Source: Spartinivicinus ruber (GTDB taxonomy: Bacteria; Pseudomonadota; Gammaproteobacteria; Pseudomonadales; Zooshikellaceae). Taken from it: a stretch of 64,000 nucleotides of DNA. This document shows, piece after piece, positions 26,282 to 35,144 of the stretch (positions within the stretch are counted from its first letter, which is position 1; the number at the start of each line of letters is the position of its first letter). Below the pieces are notes generated by a model. That model did not search any database, was not told the DNA's origin, and saw only the letters and a program-made list of their open reading frames with translations. A program made the position numbers and the translations under genes. The stretch is taken from assembly GCF_011009015.1 (NCBI RefSeq), contig NZ_CP048878.1, forward strand, positions 5,923,001 through 5,987,000. Reading direction: 5' to 3'.

Positions 26282-27259
26282 TTAAACACCTAACTTCTTC
26301 AACTGTTTATCAACCACTTTAGAAGGTAGAGGGATATAGCCATCTTTAATCACTACCTCCTGACCTTGCTTTGATAAAACAAGCTTAATAAATTCTCTAT
26401 CAAGTGGAGATAGTGGTTTGTTTGGCTGCTTGTTTACATAGACATACAAGAACCGAGACAGCGGATAGTTGCCTTTAACTGCATTTTCAGGGGTTGCCTC
26501 AATAAATGGCTGTCCATCTTTCTTTGCAAGCGGCACAGTACGTACACTGGATGTCTTATAACCAATGCCTGAATAACCAATACCATTAATAGAGGCACTT
26601 ACAGACTGGACAACGGAGGCTGACCCTGGCTGCTCATTGACATTGTTTTTAAAGTCACCTTTACAGAGTGCTTTCTCTTTATAGTATCCATAAGTACCAG
26701 ATACTGAATTACGACCAAACAATTGGATATCACGCTTTTCCCATGAGCCATTTAGTCCTGCCTTACCCCAGGTACTGATATCTTCTTTATGGCCACATTT
26801 GCGCGTTGTAGAGAAAATAGCATCTACTTGCTTAATCGTAAGCCCTTTAACTGGGTTATCTTTGTTGACAAATACTGCTAGTGCATCAATAGCAACAGGA
26901 ATTGCAGTTGGTTTGTAGCCATACCTTTTCTCAAACGCTTCCAACTCTTTATCTTTCATCTTACGGCTCATTGGGCCGATGTTAGCAGTCCCTTCTGTTA
27001 ATGCAGGAGGAGCAGTCGATGAACCTGCTGCCTGAATTTGAATATTAACGTTTGGATAAACCCGCTTGAACTCTTCTGCCCATAGGGTCATTAAGTTAGC
27101 TAACGTATCTGAACCAACACTTGATAAGTTGCCAGAAACACCACTGGCCTTAGCGTAGCTGGCAATTTTAGGGTCTACCTCTTGAGCTGCTTGGGTTAGC
27201 CCGCTAATAGTGCCCACTGCTACTAGGGCGACTGCTGGAAAAATGCCTATCAATTTCAT
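26282..27259 (-). CDS. pstS: phosphate-binding periplasmic protein PstS
   Basis: 325 residues from the ATG at 27259, with AGGAG 6 bases upstream; the in-frame GTG at 27262 is too close to that site. A signal peptide (about 1-25, ending TQA-AQ) is followed by the PstS fold: [16 protein letters not shown], the phosphate-contacting [11 protein letters not shown] loop, IGPMSRKM and [12 protein letters not shown]. It captures phosphate for PstCAB. A Pho box candidate lies upstream and a strong terminator downstream. Confidence 0.97.
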   Translation of the reverse strand: MKLIGIFPAVALVAVGTISGLTQAAQEVDPKIASYAKASGVSGNLSSVGSDTLANLMTLWAEEFKRVYPNVNIQIQAAGSSTAPPALTEGTANIGPMSRKMKDKELEAFEKRYGYKPTAIPVAIDALAVFVNKDNPVKGLTIKQVDAIFSTTRKCGHKEDISTWGKAGLNGSWEKRDIQLFGRNSVSGTYGYYKEKALCKGDFKNNVNEQPGSASVVQSVSASINGIGYSGIGYKTSSVRTVPLAKKDGQPFIEATPENAVKGNYPLSRFLYVYVNKQPNKPLSPLDREFIKLVLSKQGQEVVIKDGYIPLPSKVVDKQLKKLGV

Positions 27260-27329
27260 CACATGCTCCTAATGGGGTTGTTTCCTGGCACAGTATCTAT
27301 CTAAGCGGTGTTAACTATATGGATGAATT

Positions 27330-27346
27330 ATGACGTTTTTGTTAAA
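27330..27346 (-). promoter_or_regulatory. Pho box candidate upstream of pstS
   Basis: Read on the minus strand, TTTAACAAAAACGTCAT matches 12 of 17 positions of TGTCATAAAACTGTCAT. It is 70 bases upstream of the pstS start codon, the usual place for PhoB activation. Confidence 0.5.
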
Positions 27347-27430
27347 TATCTGAGCGAAAAATCAGCAGCTTGTCACTAAATCTTCGCACTTTGATCGCTT
27401 TTAGAGCTAATCGATATTTTTTCTATTACA

Positions 27431-27515
27431 AGGGCATCTCTAATAATTGTTTATTGTCTTGTTCAAGACCCCGTTAGCTTGCCCAGAGGACATAAACAAT
27501 TATTAGAAGCGCCCT
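27431..27515. repeat. 85-bp inverted-repeat element, family 2, copy C
   Basis: The left arm AGGGCATCTCTAATAATTG continues TTTATTGTC. The right arm, read in complement, is AGGGCGCTTCTAATAATTG continuing TTTATGTC, giving a stem of about 25 pairs with few mismatches around a 30-base centre. Its ends match those of the 37-bp copies. It lies between divergent pstS and the TRAP permease gene. Confidence 0.8.
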
Positions 27516-27716
27516 AAAGTTTTTCTTTTTCTAACTATCACCGCTCTGCAATTTAAAGTGTTCTACAAATCGCTAAAGTAAGGTAACTTGGTATACTGGC
27601 TTGGATACTTGTCCACTAGGGCAGCCAGGGATTACTCATGGTATTTAGGCCATACAAATAAACAACAAGATATAAGAGCACTCAGTGCCTTTATAAAGTG
27701 TCAAAATAGGTGTCAG

Positions 27717-28268
27717 ATGAGCATTAAAAAGATAACAACTGCTGTTGCCATCATTGACCGTATCACAGAAGCAATTGGGAATTTTGCAGCATGGTTTAAC
27801 CTGCTACTGATGACTATTGTGTTCGTGGTAGTGGTTTTACGTTATGGGTTTGGTTTTGGCTCTATAGCTTTCCAAGAGTCAGCCATTTATGTCCATGCTT
27901 TTATATTTCTCGCAGCTAGTGGCTATACCCTTAAACACAATGGCCATGTGCGAGTGGATATTTTCTATTGCCGTTTTTCTAGCAAAACTCAGGCACTAAT
28001 CAACTGCTTAGGCAGCTTATTCTTACTTATACCTGTAGTGTTATTTATTGGCTGGATGAGCTGGTCTTTTGTCTTCGAATCCTGGCGCATTTATGAAGGC
28101 TCCAGTCAGGCAGGTGGATTGCCTGGCGTTTTTGTATTGAAAAGCTTTATTTTGGTGATGGTAGCTACCCTGCTCCTGCAAGGTATTGGGGAATTTCTTC
28201 GAGCAATCCTCATTATTAAAAACCAAGATACACCTTCTAATGAGTCTATAAATGAGGGGGCAGCCTAA
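27717..28268 (+). CDS. TRAP transporter small permease (DctQ family)
   Basis: 183 residues from the ATG at 27717, chosen for the AGGTG site 5 bases upstream; the frame is open further upstream but unlike the family. Four membrane helices, with the DctQ pattern VLRYGFGFGSIAFQESAIY and LKHNGHVRVDIFY. DctQ pairs with the large permease DctM for sodium-driven uptake of small acids delivered by a periplasmic binding protein. The stop overlaps the start of dctM (TAATG). No binding-protein gene is nearby. Confidence 0.9.
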   Translation: MSIKKITTAVAIIDRITEAIGNFAAWFNLLLMTIVFVVVVLRYGFGFGSIAFQESAIYVHAFIFLAASGYTLKHNGHVRVDIFYCRFSSKTQALINCLGSLFLLIPVVLFIGWMSWSFVFESWRIYEGSSQAGGLPGVFVLKSFILVMVATLLLQGIGEFLRAILIIKNQDTPSNESINEGAA

Positions 28269-29650
28269 TGCTGGAAGCAATACCACTGTTGATGTTTGTT
28301 GTTGTCTGTGGGGTTCTGCTATTGGGTTACCCTGTCGCCTTCTCCCTTGCAGGCACGGCGATTGTGTTTGCTGCAGTAGGTTCCACTACAGGTGCTTTCG
28401 ACCCTGCTATTCTCCATGCGTTACCCAGCCGCCTCTACGGTACCATGACCAATCAAACCTTGATGGCTGTGCCACTATTTGTATTTATGGGGGTTATGTT
28501 AGAGAAATCTAAAATAGCAGAAAACCTACTGAACAGTATGGCCCTTTTATTTGGTCGTTTTCCTGGCGGGCTAGGTATTTCAGTTACAGTCGTTGGTATG
28601 CTGTTAGCGGCTAGTACCGGAATTGTCGGCGCAACCGTGGTTACCATGGGGCTGTTGTCTTTACCAACGATGCTAAAAAGAGGCTATAACAAAAGCCTCG
28701 CCGCAGGCACTATCTGTGCTACTGGGACTTTAGGACAAATTATCCCTCCTTCTATTGCCTTGGTTTTGCTTGGTGATGTGTTATCAAGCGCTTATCAGCA
28801 AGCTCAAATTGATATGGGTATTTTTTCACCTAAAACTGTATCCGTAGGTGATTTATTTGTTGGTGCTATTATTCCAGGGTTATTGTTAGTAATTATGTAT
28901 GTTGCTTATCAATTTGTTGTTGCACTATTCAAGCCTGCCAATGCCCCCGCTATTAATACAGAGCAGCTCAAAAAAGACATTCAAGATAACAGCAGTTTAT
29001 TAGGTAGTCTTATTCCTCCCCTACTATTAATTTTTGCTGTACTCGGTTCCATTTTAGGTGGACTAGCTACCCCGACAGAAGCAGCTGCAGTAGGTGCTGT
29101 GGGTGCAACTTTACTCGCTTTCAGTAAAAAACAACTCAGCTTTAAGCAGCTTCAAGCAGTTGTTCAATCCACCACCAAAGTTACTTGTATGGTCTTTATG
29201 ATATTGATTGGTGCCTCTGTTTTTTCATTGGTATTTAGAGGCTATGGCGGTGATGAAGTCATTCAGGAAATTTTTAACGATATGCCTGGTGGAGTCATTA
29301 CAGCCACATTTATTGTAATGCTGGTGATTTTCCTGCTTGGCTTTATATTAGATTTTATTGAAATTACCTTTGTCGTAGTGCCTATTGTAGGCCCCGTATT
29401 ATTAGCTATGGGATTAGACCCCATTTGGTTAGGTGTAATGATTGCGGTTAACTTACAAACCTCATTTTTAACTCCTCCCTTTGGCTTTGCACTTTTTTAT
29501 CTACGTGGCGTTGCTCCAAAGGGGTTATGCACTACTGATATCTATAAAGGAGTTGCTCCCTATATCATTATTCAATTAATTTTGCTGGCCCTACTAGCCT
29601 ATTGGCCTGGGCTAACAACCTGGCTGCCAAAAGTGATGTATGGATCGTAA
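28268..29650 (+). CDS. TRAP transporter large permease (DctM family)
   Basis: 460 residues and about twelve membrane helices with the family repeats, for example VPLFVFMGVMLEKS, STGIVGATVVTMGLL, ATGTLGQIIPPSI (substrate/sodium site) and NLQTSFLTPPFGFALFYLRG. It is the main translocation subunit, in the inner membrane, coupled by a TAATG overlap to the small permease. The substrate cannot be inferred because the DctP-type binding protein is missing from the window. Confidence 0.93.
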   Translation: MLEAIPLLMFVVVCGVLLLGYPVAFSLAGTAIVFAAVGSTTGAFDPAILHALPSRLYGTMTNQTLMAVPLFVFMGVMLEKSKIAENLLNSMALLFGRFPGGLGISVTVVGMLLAASTGIVGATVVTMGLLSLPTMLKRGYNKSLAAGTICATGTLGQIIPPSIALVLLGDVLSSAYQQAQIDMGIFSPKTVSVGDLFVGAIIPGLLLVIMYVAYQFVVALFKPANAPAINTEQLKKDIQDNSSLLGSLIPPLLLIFAVLGSILGGLATPTEAAAVGAVGATLLAFSKKQLSFKQLQAVVQSTTKVTCMVFMILIGASVFSLVFRGYGGDEVIQEIFNDMPGGVITATFIVMLVIFLLGFILDFIEITFVVVPIVGPVLLAMGLDPIWLGVMIAVNLQTSFLTPPFGFALFYLRGVAPKGLCTTDIYKGVAPYIIIQLILLALLAYWPGLTTWLPKVMYGS

Positions 29651-29671
29651 ATTGGGTATTTCTACTCCATA

Positions 29672-30541
29672 CTAACCCGTAGAAAACAAACCAAATTGCT
29701 GGCTCACTTTAGAGAATAAAGGAGAGCCAGCTTCTCCTAACTGATCTAACATCGTGTAATGGTTAACTCCTTTAACCTGTATTTGCTTCAAATACGGTAA
29801 ATACCTTTGCCAACTTTCGCCAAATGCCTGCTGCTGATCATGGAATCCTATTGCTTCCTGCTCTCCTACCGCTAATAACAGCGAGGGTTGTACCATTGGT
29901 ACTAAACGAATAGGGCTAAATTGACTGACTTCCACATCGGTTAGCTTCAAGACTCTATTCACAAAACAGTTTTGAATAGGTCCCAAATTATAAATACCAC
30001 TTAATGCAGCAATGCCTTTGATGAGATTATTGGGAATTTTAGGGCTCAGTTGCTGCCAATCAACAGTTAATAAATAACTGGCTAAATGAGCACCAGCTGA
30101 ATGCCCCACCAGATATAGCTGATCTCGATTAATTTGATAGTCTGCTGCATGTTGGTAGATCCAGTGCAATGCTCTTTGAATGCTGTTAGTAATTTCGGTT
30201 ATCGATGCATGAGGGGCAAGTGGGTAATTAATAAAAATAAAGTTAACCCCACGATCAACCCACATGGGCGCTAAAAAGTGAAAAAACTTTTTATCCATCG
30301 ACTGCCAATAACCACCATGAATAAACAAAATTGCAGGCTGATTAGCATGCTTGGCTGGAAAGATATCAATTGATTCCCGATTAGACAGGCCATACTTAAT
30401 ATCATCAAAATGGATGTAAAACTGTCGGGCTCTTTTGCTGGTATCCTGCCAGGAAGCAAGTATTTGCTCAAAATTCTTCACTGTCTGGCGATTGTTATAA
30501 TCTCTATCAAGGGACTGCTGAGTATACTGTTGGTATTGCAT
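29672..30541 (-). CDS. alpha/beta hydrolase, arylformamidase-like
   Basis: 289 residues, cytoplasmic. The oxyanion motif HGGYWQ (about residues 75-80) and the nucleophile elbow GHSAGAHLA (about 145-153) with catalytic Ser match the kynurenine formamidase/carboxylesterase group. The acid and His of the triad lie near VGEQEA and VNHYTML. A formamidase of tryptophan breakdown is likely, but no other kynurenine gene is present, so another small ester is possible. GGAAGGG precedes the ATG. Convergent with the TRAP operon. Confidence 0.85.
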   Translation of the reverse strand: MQYQQYTQQSLDRDYNNRQTVKNFEQILASWQDTSKRARQFYIHFDDIKYGLSNRESIDIFPAKHANQPAILFIHGGYWQSMDKKFFHFLAPMWVDRGVNFIFINYPLAPHASITEITNSIQRALHWIYQHAADYQINRDQLYLVGHSAGAHLASYLLTVDWQQLSPKIPNNLIKGIAALSGIYNLGPIQNCFVNRVLKLTDVEVSQFSPIRLVPMVQPSLLLAVGEQEAIGFHDQQQAFGESWQRYLPYLKQIQVKGVNHYTMLDQLGEAGSPLFSKVSQQFGLFSTG

Positions 30542-31052
30542 AGCCCTTCCTGGTTTATCAGTATTTGAATCAATTCATACTTTTAATTTGATCCACATTA
30601 CAAATAAAGTTTAACTCTTGCAATGCAATTCAGTTCATACTCATCATGAACAAAAGGAATACACAGTTATCTACTAAATAGAAGCTCCCACTTATCTTTG
30701 ATCTAACCCTCTTTTAACTGCGTAATTTCAGTACACTTGCTCCAATTAATAGTCGGTGGTTTTTGAACTCCCCTCTTAATTAATTGACGATTTTTTTTAC
30801 TAACTTTTTTATGACCTACTTAATTCTAATGGTTAGTTTATTGAACGAATACACGTTTAACCACTCAACAAAAATAGTATACGCGAATCTAAAACTCATT
30901 AGACATTTAATCACCAGCATATAATTAATATTTTGTCAGAAGCATTTACATACTTTTAATTCATGATTCGCCCTAAAAATAAAACAACTTTCTCACTGAA
31001 ATCACTTTGTGAATTATCACTATATTCCTGTAAATATTTTTAACAGACAAAT

Positions 31053-31068
31053 TGTGCAAAACAGCACA
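31053..31068 (+). promoter_or_regulatory. candidate enhancer-binding palindrome
   Basis: TGTGC-AAAACA-GCACA, two 5-bp arms, centred about 50 bases upstream of the sigma-54 promoter. Activators of sigma-54 bind such upstream sites. Assignment to a PrsR-like regulator is inference. Confidence 0.4.
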
Positions 31069-31111
31069 CTATAAAAAATAAAGCTCACTAGAAAGCTAAT
31101 TTAATTAAAAC

Positions 31112-31127
31112 TGGCACGATGCTGGCA
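31112..31127 (+). promoter_or_regulatory. sigma-54 (RpoN) promoter
   Basis: TGGCACGATGCTGGCA differs from TGGCAC-N5-TTGCA at one consensus base, with GG and GC at the required spacing. It lies 95 bases before the PEP-CTERM protein start. Sigma-54 with the PrsK/PrsR system is known to control PEP-CTERM genes in other bacteria. Confidence 0.8.
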
Positions 31128-31221
31128 GTTAGGGAAAGGTAAATTCACTGCACATATAGCTTTTATCAAAAACCATCTGTGCAGGTCATACACGACAAAC
31201 TCATATAAGGTTATAAAGCAA

Positions 31222-31890
31222 ATGATTAAAAAAGGATTGGCTACATTAGCACTAGGTTCTGTTTTAGCTGCATCAGCTCATGCAACTGTTTACACTTATG
31301 AGCAAGGCATGAGAAATGTTCAAAGTGCCAAATTCACTTATGATGACCAAACACAAAAATTTTCTCTTAATGCAACACTAAAAGGGAATACAGATGGCCT
31401 ATGGGCAGTGGTTAACCGTGGTAACAGCCCAAGCACAAAAAATGCTGGCTTTATGCACATTGACTTGAAAAACAACGTAATTACCGTTAACAAAGGCTAC
31501 AGCATTCTTGGTCAAAACTACAAAAATCCTGTTGTTCAACGCTTTGAAAACGTTATCAATTATCACAAGCAAAATAACCAAACTACACTTGACTTCACTA
31601 TTGACGTTGCACAAATCAATGCTCAATTACGTCAAAACGATCCTTTAGGTGGTATTGAGTTTAATAATACTATTGGTGGCTGGGTCCACGTAGACTATAG
31701 CCCACGCGCTAGCTACAACGGCAACCAACTAACTTACTGGAAATATTCTGGGGTTAACGGCTTAGATTTCCACAACAAGCAATCTACCGTTATTGTTCCA
31801 CCTAAGCCTCCAGTACCAGTACCAACTCCAGCACCTCTTGCTTTAATTGCTTTAGGCTTACTTGGTCTATATCGTCGCGCTAAAGCTTAA
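31222..31890 (+). CDS. PEP-CTERM-type exported protein
   Basis: 222 residues: a signal peptide (about 1-21, cut after AHA), a beta-rich body with Asn-rich strands, a proline spacer (VPPKPPVPVP), and a C-terminal sorting signal with the PEP-CTERM order of motif (VPTPAP), hydrophobic helix (LALIALGLLGL) and basic tail (YRRAKA). Such proteins are recognised by an exosortase and released with exopolysaccharide. The usual VPEP is VPTP here. No exosortase is in the window. Served by a sigma-54 promoter and a strong terminator. Confidence 0.85.
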   Translation: MIKKGLATLALGSVLAASAHATVYTYEQGMRNVQSAKFTYDDQTQKFSLNATLKGNTDGLWAVVNRGNSPSTKNAGFMHIDLKNNVITVNKGYSILGQNYKNPVVQRFENVINYHKQNNQTTLDFTIDVAQINAQLRQNDPLGGIEFNNTIGGWVHVDYSPRASYNGNQLTYWKYSGVNGLDFHNKQSTVIVPPKPPVPVPTPAPLALIALGLLGLYRRAKA

Positions 31891-31911
31891 TTGCTTTCAA
31901 GCATACGAACT

Positions 31912-31941
31912 AAAAAAGGCTACATTAATGTAGCCTTTTTT
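31912..31941. terminator. bidirectional rho-independent terminator
   Basis: AAAAAAGGCTACAT pairs with ATGTAGCCTTTTTT; T-runs occur on both strands. It lies between the PEP-CTERM gene and the convergent gene at 31972. Confidence 0.93.
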
Positions 31942-31971
31942 GTTTAAGGGATAAAGGGCACCCCTAAAATC

Positions 31972-32400
31972 TTACTCTACACAGAATATTTTTTTAAAAC
32001 AATTTAGCAAATCCAACTGAATAGCCTCATCACCTACCAATACAGGTGCAATACGAATGGAAATACTCTGACCATTACCCCATGGCCACCAGGCACAATA
32101 CAAAAACGAACCATTTATTGGATTAGATATCAGCAGCTGTTGCCCAGGCACAATGCCTCCAAGATTACTGGATACCTGCTTTACTGCTTCAGATGCGTTT
32201 TCGATACTAGATTCATCCCAAGTTATATCAAGGCTTTTACTAACCGCTTGGTGCACTAACTCCTTTTTATCCACAGAAAAAGCGGTTAATACAGTATTAA
32301 ACCTGCTATCCCACTCCCAGGATAGCTCACCTGCAGCTAACGACTGCATTAAGTCTTGAGCAATATTTTCCAGGTTAGTGTCTTGATTTTCAGTAGCCAC
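31972..32400 (-). CDS. hypothetical protein
   Basis: 142 residues starting with GTG at 32400 behind GAGGG. Soluble, acidic, no signal peptide. Helical N-terminal half, and a beta-rich C-terminal half containing CAWWPWGNG and ending KKIFCVE. I do not recognise a family. It begins the minus-strand run of accessory genes but is followed directly by the shared terminator. Confidence 0.65.
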   Translation of the reverse strand: MATENQDTNLENIAQDLMQSLAAGELSWEWDSRFNTVLTAFSVDKKELVHQAVSKSLDITWDESSIENASEAVKQVSSNLGGIVPGQQLLISNPINGSFLYCAWWPWGNGQSISIRIAPVLVGDEAIQLDLLNCFKKIFCVE

Positions 32401-32448
32401 CGCCTAACCCTCATATCGGTTAACCTTATTAATCTTTAATAATAGCAG

Positions 32449-32850
32449 TTAATATAACACTAGGCCTGGATAAGGGTTTTCTTTCAATGTGTGTAAACGG
32501 CTTTGCAGGCAACCAACGTGAATTTCCAGCTTGTGACCATCAGGGTCCAGTATATAGAGAGAACTACCTTCACTCGTATTAACCTTCCATTGCCTGATTT
32601 TCATATCAATGAATCGATTCTTTAAAATAGAAAAGCCTTGCTCGCCAATATCAAATGCAATATGCGTATAATCTTTTCTTGATTGAACTTCATCATCTCG
32701 TGACAAGCAAAACCAAAGGCTTCCTGCACTAAGATAAGCGCCTTTAGTCCACTTTGCATGAGGTTTAAAACCCAAAACCTCCACATAAAATTCAAACGAC
32801 TTATTTAAATCACTTACTGCCAAAGTAATATGGTTTAGACCATTAATCAC
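32449..32850 (-). CDS. fosA: FosA-family fosfomycin-modifying glutathione transferase
   Basis: 133 residues from GTG at 32850. The Mn ligands of FosA are present (H7, H63, E109), as are the antibiotic-contacting residues T9, W46, K89, S93, S97, Y99 and R118. FosA opens the fosfomycin epoxide with glutathione. The full active-site set makes a true FosA likelier than a generic glyoxalase, though resistance is not shown by sequence. It overlaps the upstream GrpB gene by 8 bases. Confidence 0.9.
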   Translation of the reverse strand: MINGLNHITLAVSDLNKSFEFYVEVLGFKPHAKWTKGAYLSAGSLWFCLSRDDEVQSRKDYTHIAFDIGEQGFSILKNRFIDMKIRQWKVNTSEGSSLYILDPDGHKLEIHVGCLQSRLHTLKENPYPGLVLY

Positions 32851-33328
32851 TGTTATTAAAGCTCCAAAATCTGTCTAATAAAGTTGCTTTTTTCTCGCGG
32901 TATTGTTCTTCTGATAAATTCTGACAAGATAACTTTATGTTATTATACTCCAATAGCAGCCTATAATCACTTTTCAATTTATCACGAAATACCAAGAAAA
33001 ACTCAAATTTAGAGCCGTTAGCGACAAGCTGAATTGCAGTATCACACTCATATTGGCCTGCTTCCAACATGCAAAGCGATTCAGTACGAAGCGTATCTTT
33101 TTTAATTCTAAATCCTAAGCTTATAATTTTATCAATGCATTCCTGATGAACAGCTAACGGTACACCCACAAAAATATCTAAGTCTCCTTTTGATATAGCA
33201 CCTTTGATTGCTGATGAGCCAATATGCTCTACTCTGGCAAAAGGAATTGCATGAATGATTTTACTTGTTACCTGATCAAAAATAAGTTTGTTTCTTTCGT
33301 AGTATTGGTCTGAATTAAGGAGTTTCAT
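32843..33328 (-). CDS. GrpB/UPF0157 family nucleotidyltransferase-like protein
   Basis: 161 residues. It has the GrpB core HIGSSAIKGAISKGDLDIFV, a nucleotidyltransferase-fold motif (GS...DLD), and later the typical FRDKL...YRLLLEYNNIK and YREKKATLLD helices. The biochemical role of the family is unresolved. The stop codon lies inside the start of fosA, so the two are co-translated. Confidence 0.85.
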   Translation of the reverse strand: MKLLNSDQYYERNKLIFDQVTSKIIHAIPFARVEHIGSSAIKGAISKGDLDIFVGVPLAVHQECIDKIISLGFRIKKDTLRTESLCMLEAGQYECDTAIQLVANGSKFEFFLVFRDKLKSDYRLLLEYNNIKLSCQNLSEEQYREKKATLLDRFWSFNNSD

Positions 33329-33338
33329 TCTATTTTAC

Positions 33339-33366
33339 GACTGTCATTAAGAGCTTAATGACAGTC
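33339..33366. terminator. perfect hairpin between carbonic anhydrase and grpB genes
   Basis: GACTGTCATTAA and TTAATGACAGTC form a perfect 12-bp stem around GAGC. TGTTTTT follows on the plus strand only, so as an intrinsic terminator it points against the flanking minus-strand genes. It may be an operator or an attenuator. Confidence 0.5.
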
Positions 33367-33401
33367 TGTTTTTAAAGATTAAGAAGTGATGAAGGAAGGA
33401 A

Positions 33402-34031
33402 TTATTTTACTCGATGAATCTGATCTATCTCATCCAAGCCAGTAGTACAAACATTCAAATCTCGTAAAATCCCATCTTCAATACTATAAATCCAGCCATG
33501 AACAGCTAGTTCCTGCCCTGCTTTCCAAGCATTTTGTACGATTGTGGTATGGCATACATTGGCTACCTGCTCAATAACGTTCAATTCACACAGAACATTA
33601 ATTTGTTCTTCTTCATTTTGAATTGCATTAAGCTTTTCCTGGTGGTAACGGTAGATATCTTTGATATTTCTCAGCCAGTTATCGATCAAACCATGCTCAT
33701 GATGATCTATTGCCGCTTTAATACCACCACACCCATAGTGACCACAGACAATAATATGCTTTACTTTCAGTACCTCAACAGCAAACTGTAAAACAGAAAG
33801 GCAGTTGAGATCAGTATGGACCACTACATTGGCAATGTTACGATGAACAAACACTTCACCTGGGGGTAAATCAACAATCTGGTTGGCAGGCACTCGGCTA
33901 TCAGAGCAACCAATCCATAGATACTCAGGTGCTTGCTGTTTAGACAGCTGAGCAAAAAACTCTGGATCCTGCTCTTTAATTGAAGCAGCCCAAGCCCGGT
34001 TTCTATCAAGTAAGTGTTTCAGTGTTTTCAA
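33402..34031 (-). CDS. can: beta-class carbonic anhydrase
   Basis: 209 residues, apparently starting at TTG (34031) with GGAG about 10 bases upstream. The zinc ligands C42, H98 and C101 and the Asp/Arg pair D44-R46 (GCSDSRVPAN) are all present, with VVHTDLNCLSVLQFAV and CGHYGCGG as family landmarks. It converts CO2 to bicarbonate in the cytoplasm. It is a housekeeping-type gene within a run of accessory genes. Confidence 0.95.
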   Translation of the reverse strand: MKTLKHLLDRNRAWAASIKEQDPEFFAQLSKQQAPEYLWIGCSDSRVPANQIVDLPPGEVFVHRNIANVVVHTDLNCLSVLQFAVEVLKVKHIIVCGHYGCGGIKAAIDHHEHGLIDNWLRNIKDIYRYHQEKLNAIQNEEEQINVLCELNVIEQVANVCHTTIVQNAWKAGQELAVHGWIYSIEDGILRDLNVCTTGLDEIDQIHRVK

Positions 34032-34211
34032 AACCTAGATGCTCCATGATTTCTGTGTTGTAAGCCCACATAACCAAATGTTATCCAAGTCATCTTAGTT
34101 TTGCTATACAAACTTACTCTCTTTAGCGGTTATTACCTACTCTCCAACCTAATACTCTATAATTGACCAACATCAATTCAAACGTATGATTAGATTAATT
34201 AATGCTCATCA

Positions 34212-34586
34212 TTAAACTACTACAACCCATTGCCTTCGCCAGAGCGGTGTCTCAAAGCTGTCAGGCCAATATTCTTTTTGCCTGCTAATCACCCCTTTTT
34301 CTACTTTATGGAAGGTGATAACCGTTGCACTTACTTCATTATCACTGACTTCCACTTCAGTGACTACCTGATTATCCTTACCGAGTATATTATTTATATG
34401 AAATTTCCACTCTCCATTTACAGGATAATGTGTATTAATTTTAGCGAAGTTGTCTCGACCAACAATTAACTCTGAAGACTGTGGCCAATAACACTCAAAG
34501 TCTTCTGCTAGCCACTCACTTGCCTTATAAAAATTATTGGCATTCATAGTCTGCCAGAAAATAATCACTATTTCTTCTGGTGTCAT
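34212..34586 (-). CDS. SnoaL/NTF2-like protein
   Basis: 124 residues with the cone-shaped NTF2 pattern: helices at the N-terminus (EEIVIIFWQTMNANNFYKAS), DFECYWPQSSELIVGRDNF, and paired strands ending WVVVV. Members act as small hydrolases, isomerases or binding proteins, and the specific role is not predictable. The start overlaps the stop of the DHFR-like gene (4 bases), so the pair is an operon. Confidence 0.8.
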   Translation of the reverse strand: MTPEEIVIIFWQTMNANNFYKASEWLAEDFECYWPQSSELIVGRDNFAKINTHYPVNGEWKFHINNILGKDNQVVTEVEVSDNEVSATVITFHKVEKGVISRQKEYWPDSFETPLWRRQWVVVV

Positions 34587-35134
34587 TTTATCAAGGCTAT
34601 CTTTGAATCATTAAATATATATTGTGTTTGAACAAAACCATTGTTAAAAATCTTAGTTTCTACATGGGTCAACTTTACTTCACTGATTACAGAGCCAAAC
34701 AGAGGAATACCCTCTCCAAGCAGAACTGGTATCTTCGTTATAGTTATATCTGTGAGTAGTTTAAGTTGAAGAAAAGACTGAATTGTAATACCACCATCAA
34801 CATATAGTCTTTGCTCTCCTTCCATGCTTAATTTTTCTATTAAGCTGGTAAGTTCACCACTAAACAACTCAGATTTATGTTTAGTTAAATCAGGCAGTTG
34901 CTTTATAATATTACTAAGCACAACCACTCGTTTATTTGGATAAGGCCACTCGGAAAAGCTCAATATTTTCTCAAATGTGTTTCGCCCTATAACCAAACAA
35001 CTGACTGTTTTTATAAAGTTTTCATACCCATAATCTTCTTCTTGGCATTCTGCATCCATTAACCAATCTATATCACCGTTTTTTTTTGCAATGAAACCAT
35101 CTAAACTGGTTGCAATATAAGCTGAAACTTGCAC
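34583..35134 (-). CDS. dihydrofolate reductase/RibD C-terminal family protein
   Basis: 183 residues from GTG at 35134 behind AAGGA. It begins VSAYIATSLDGFIAKKNGDIDWL and contains VIGRNTFEKI and LYVDGGITIQSFL, typical of the stand-alone YyaP/RibD C-terminal reductases related to DHFR, which use NADPH. Substrate unknown; not a folate-pathway DHFR by length and motifs. Co-translated with the SnoaL gene. Confidence 0.88.
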   Translation of the reverse strand: MQVSAYIATSLDGFIAKKNGDIDWLMDAECQEEDYGYENFIKTVSCLVIGRNTFEKILSFSEWPYPNKRVVVLSNIIKQLPDLTKHKSELFSGELTSLIEKLSMEGEQRLYVDGGITIQSFLQLKLLTDITITKIPVLLGEGIPLFGSVISEVKLTHVETKIFNNGFVQTQYIFNDSKIALIK

Positions 35135-35144
35135 TACTCAATCC

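Larger units (their letters stand above)
30542..31221. other. intergenic regulatory region before the PEP-CTERM gene
   Basis: 680 AT-rich bases without a gene. The proximal 170 bases carry a palindrome (31053-31068) and a sigma-54 promoter (31112-31127), both listed separately. The long distal part shows nothing recognisable. Confidence 0.6.

Noticed and set aside
31950-31968. Single AGGGCACCCCTAAAAT end after the PEP-CTERM terminator
   Set aside because: It resembles a family 2 end but no inverted partner lies within 100 bases.
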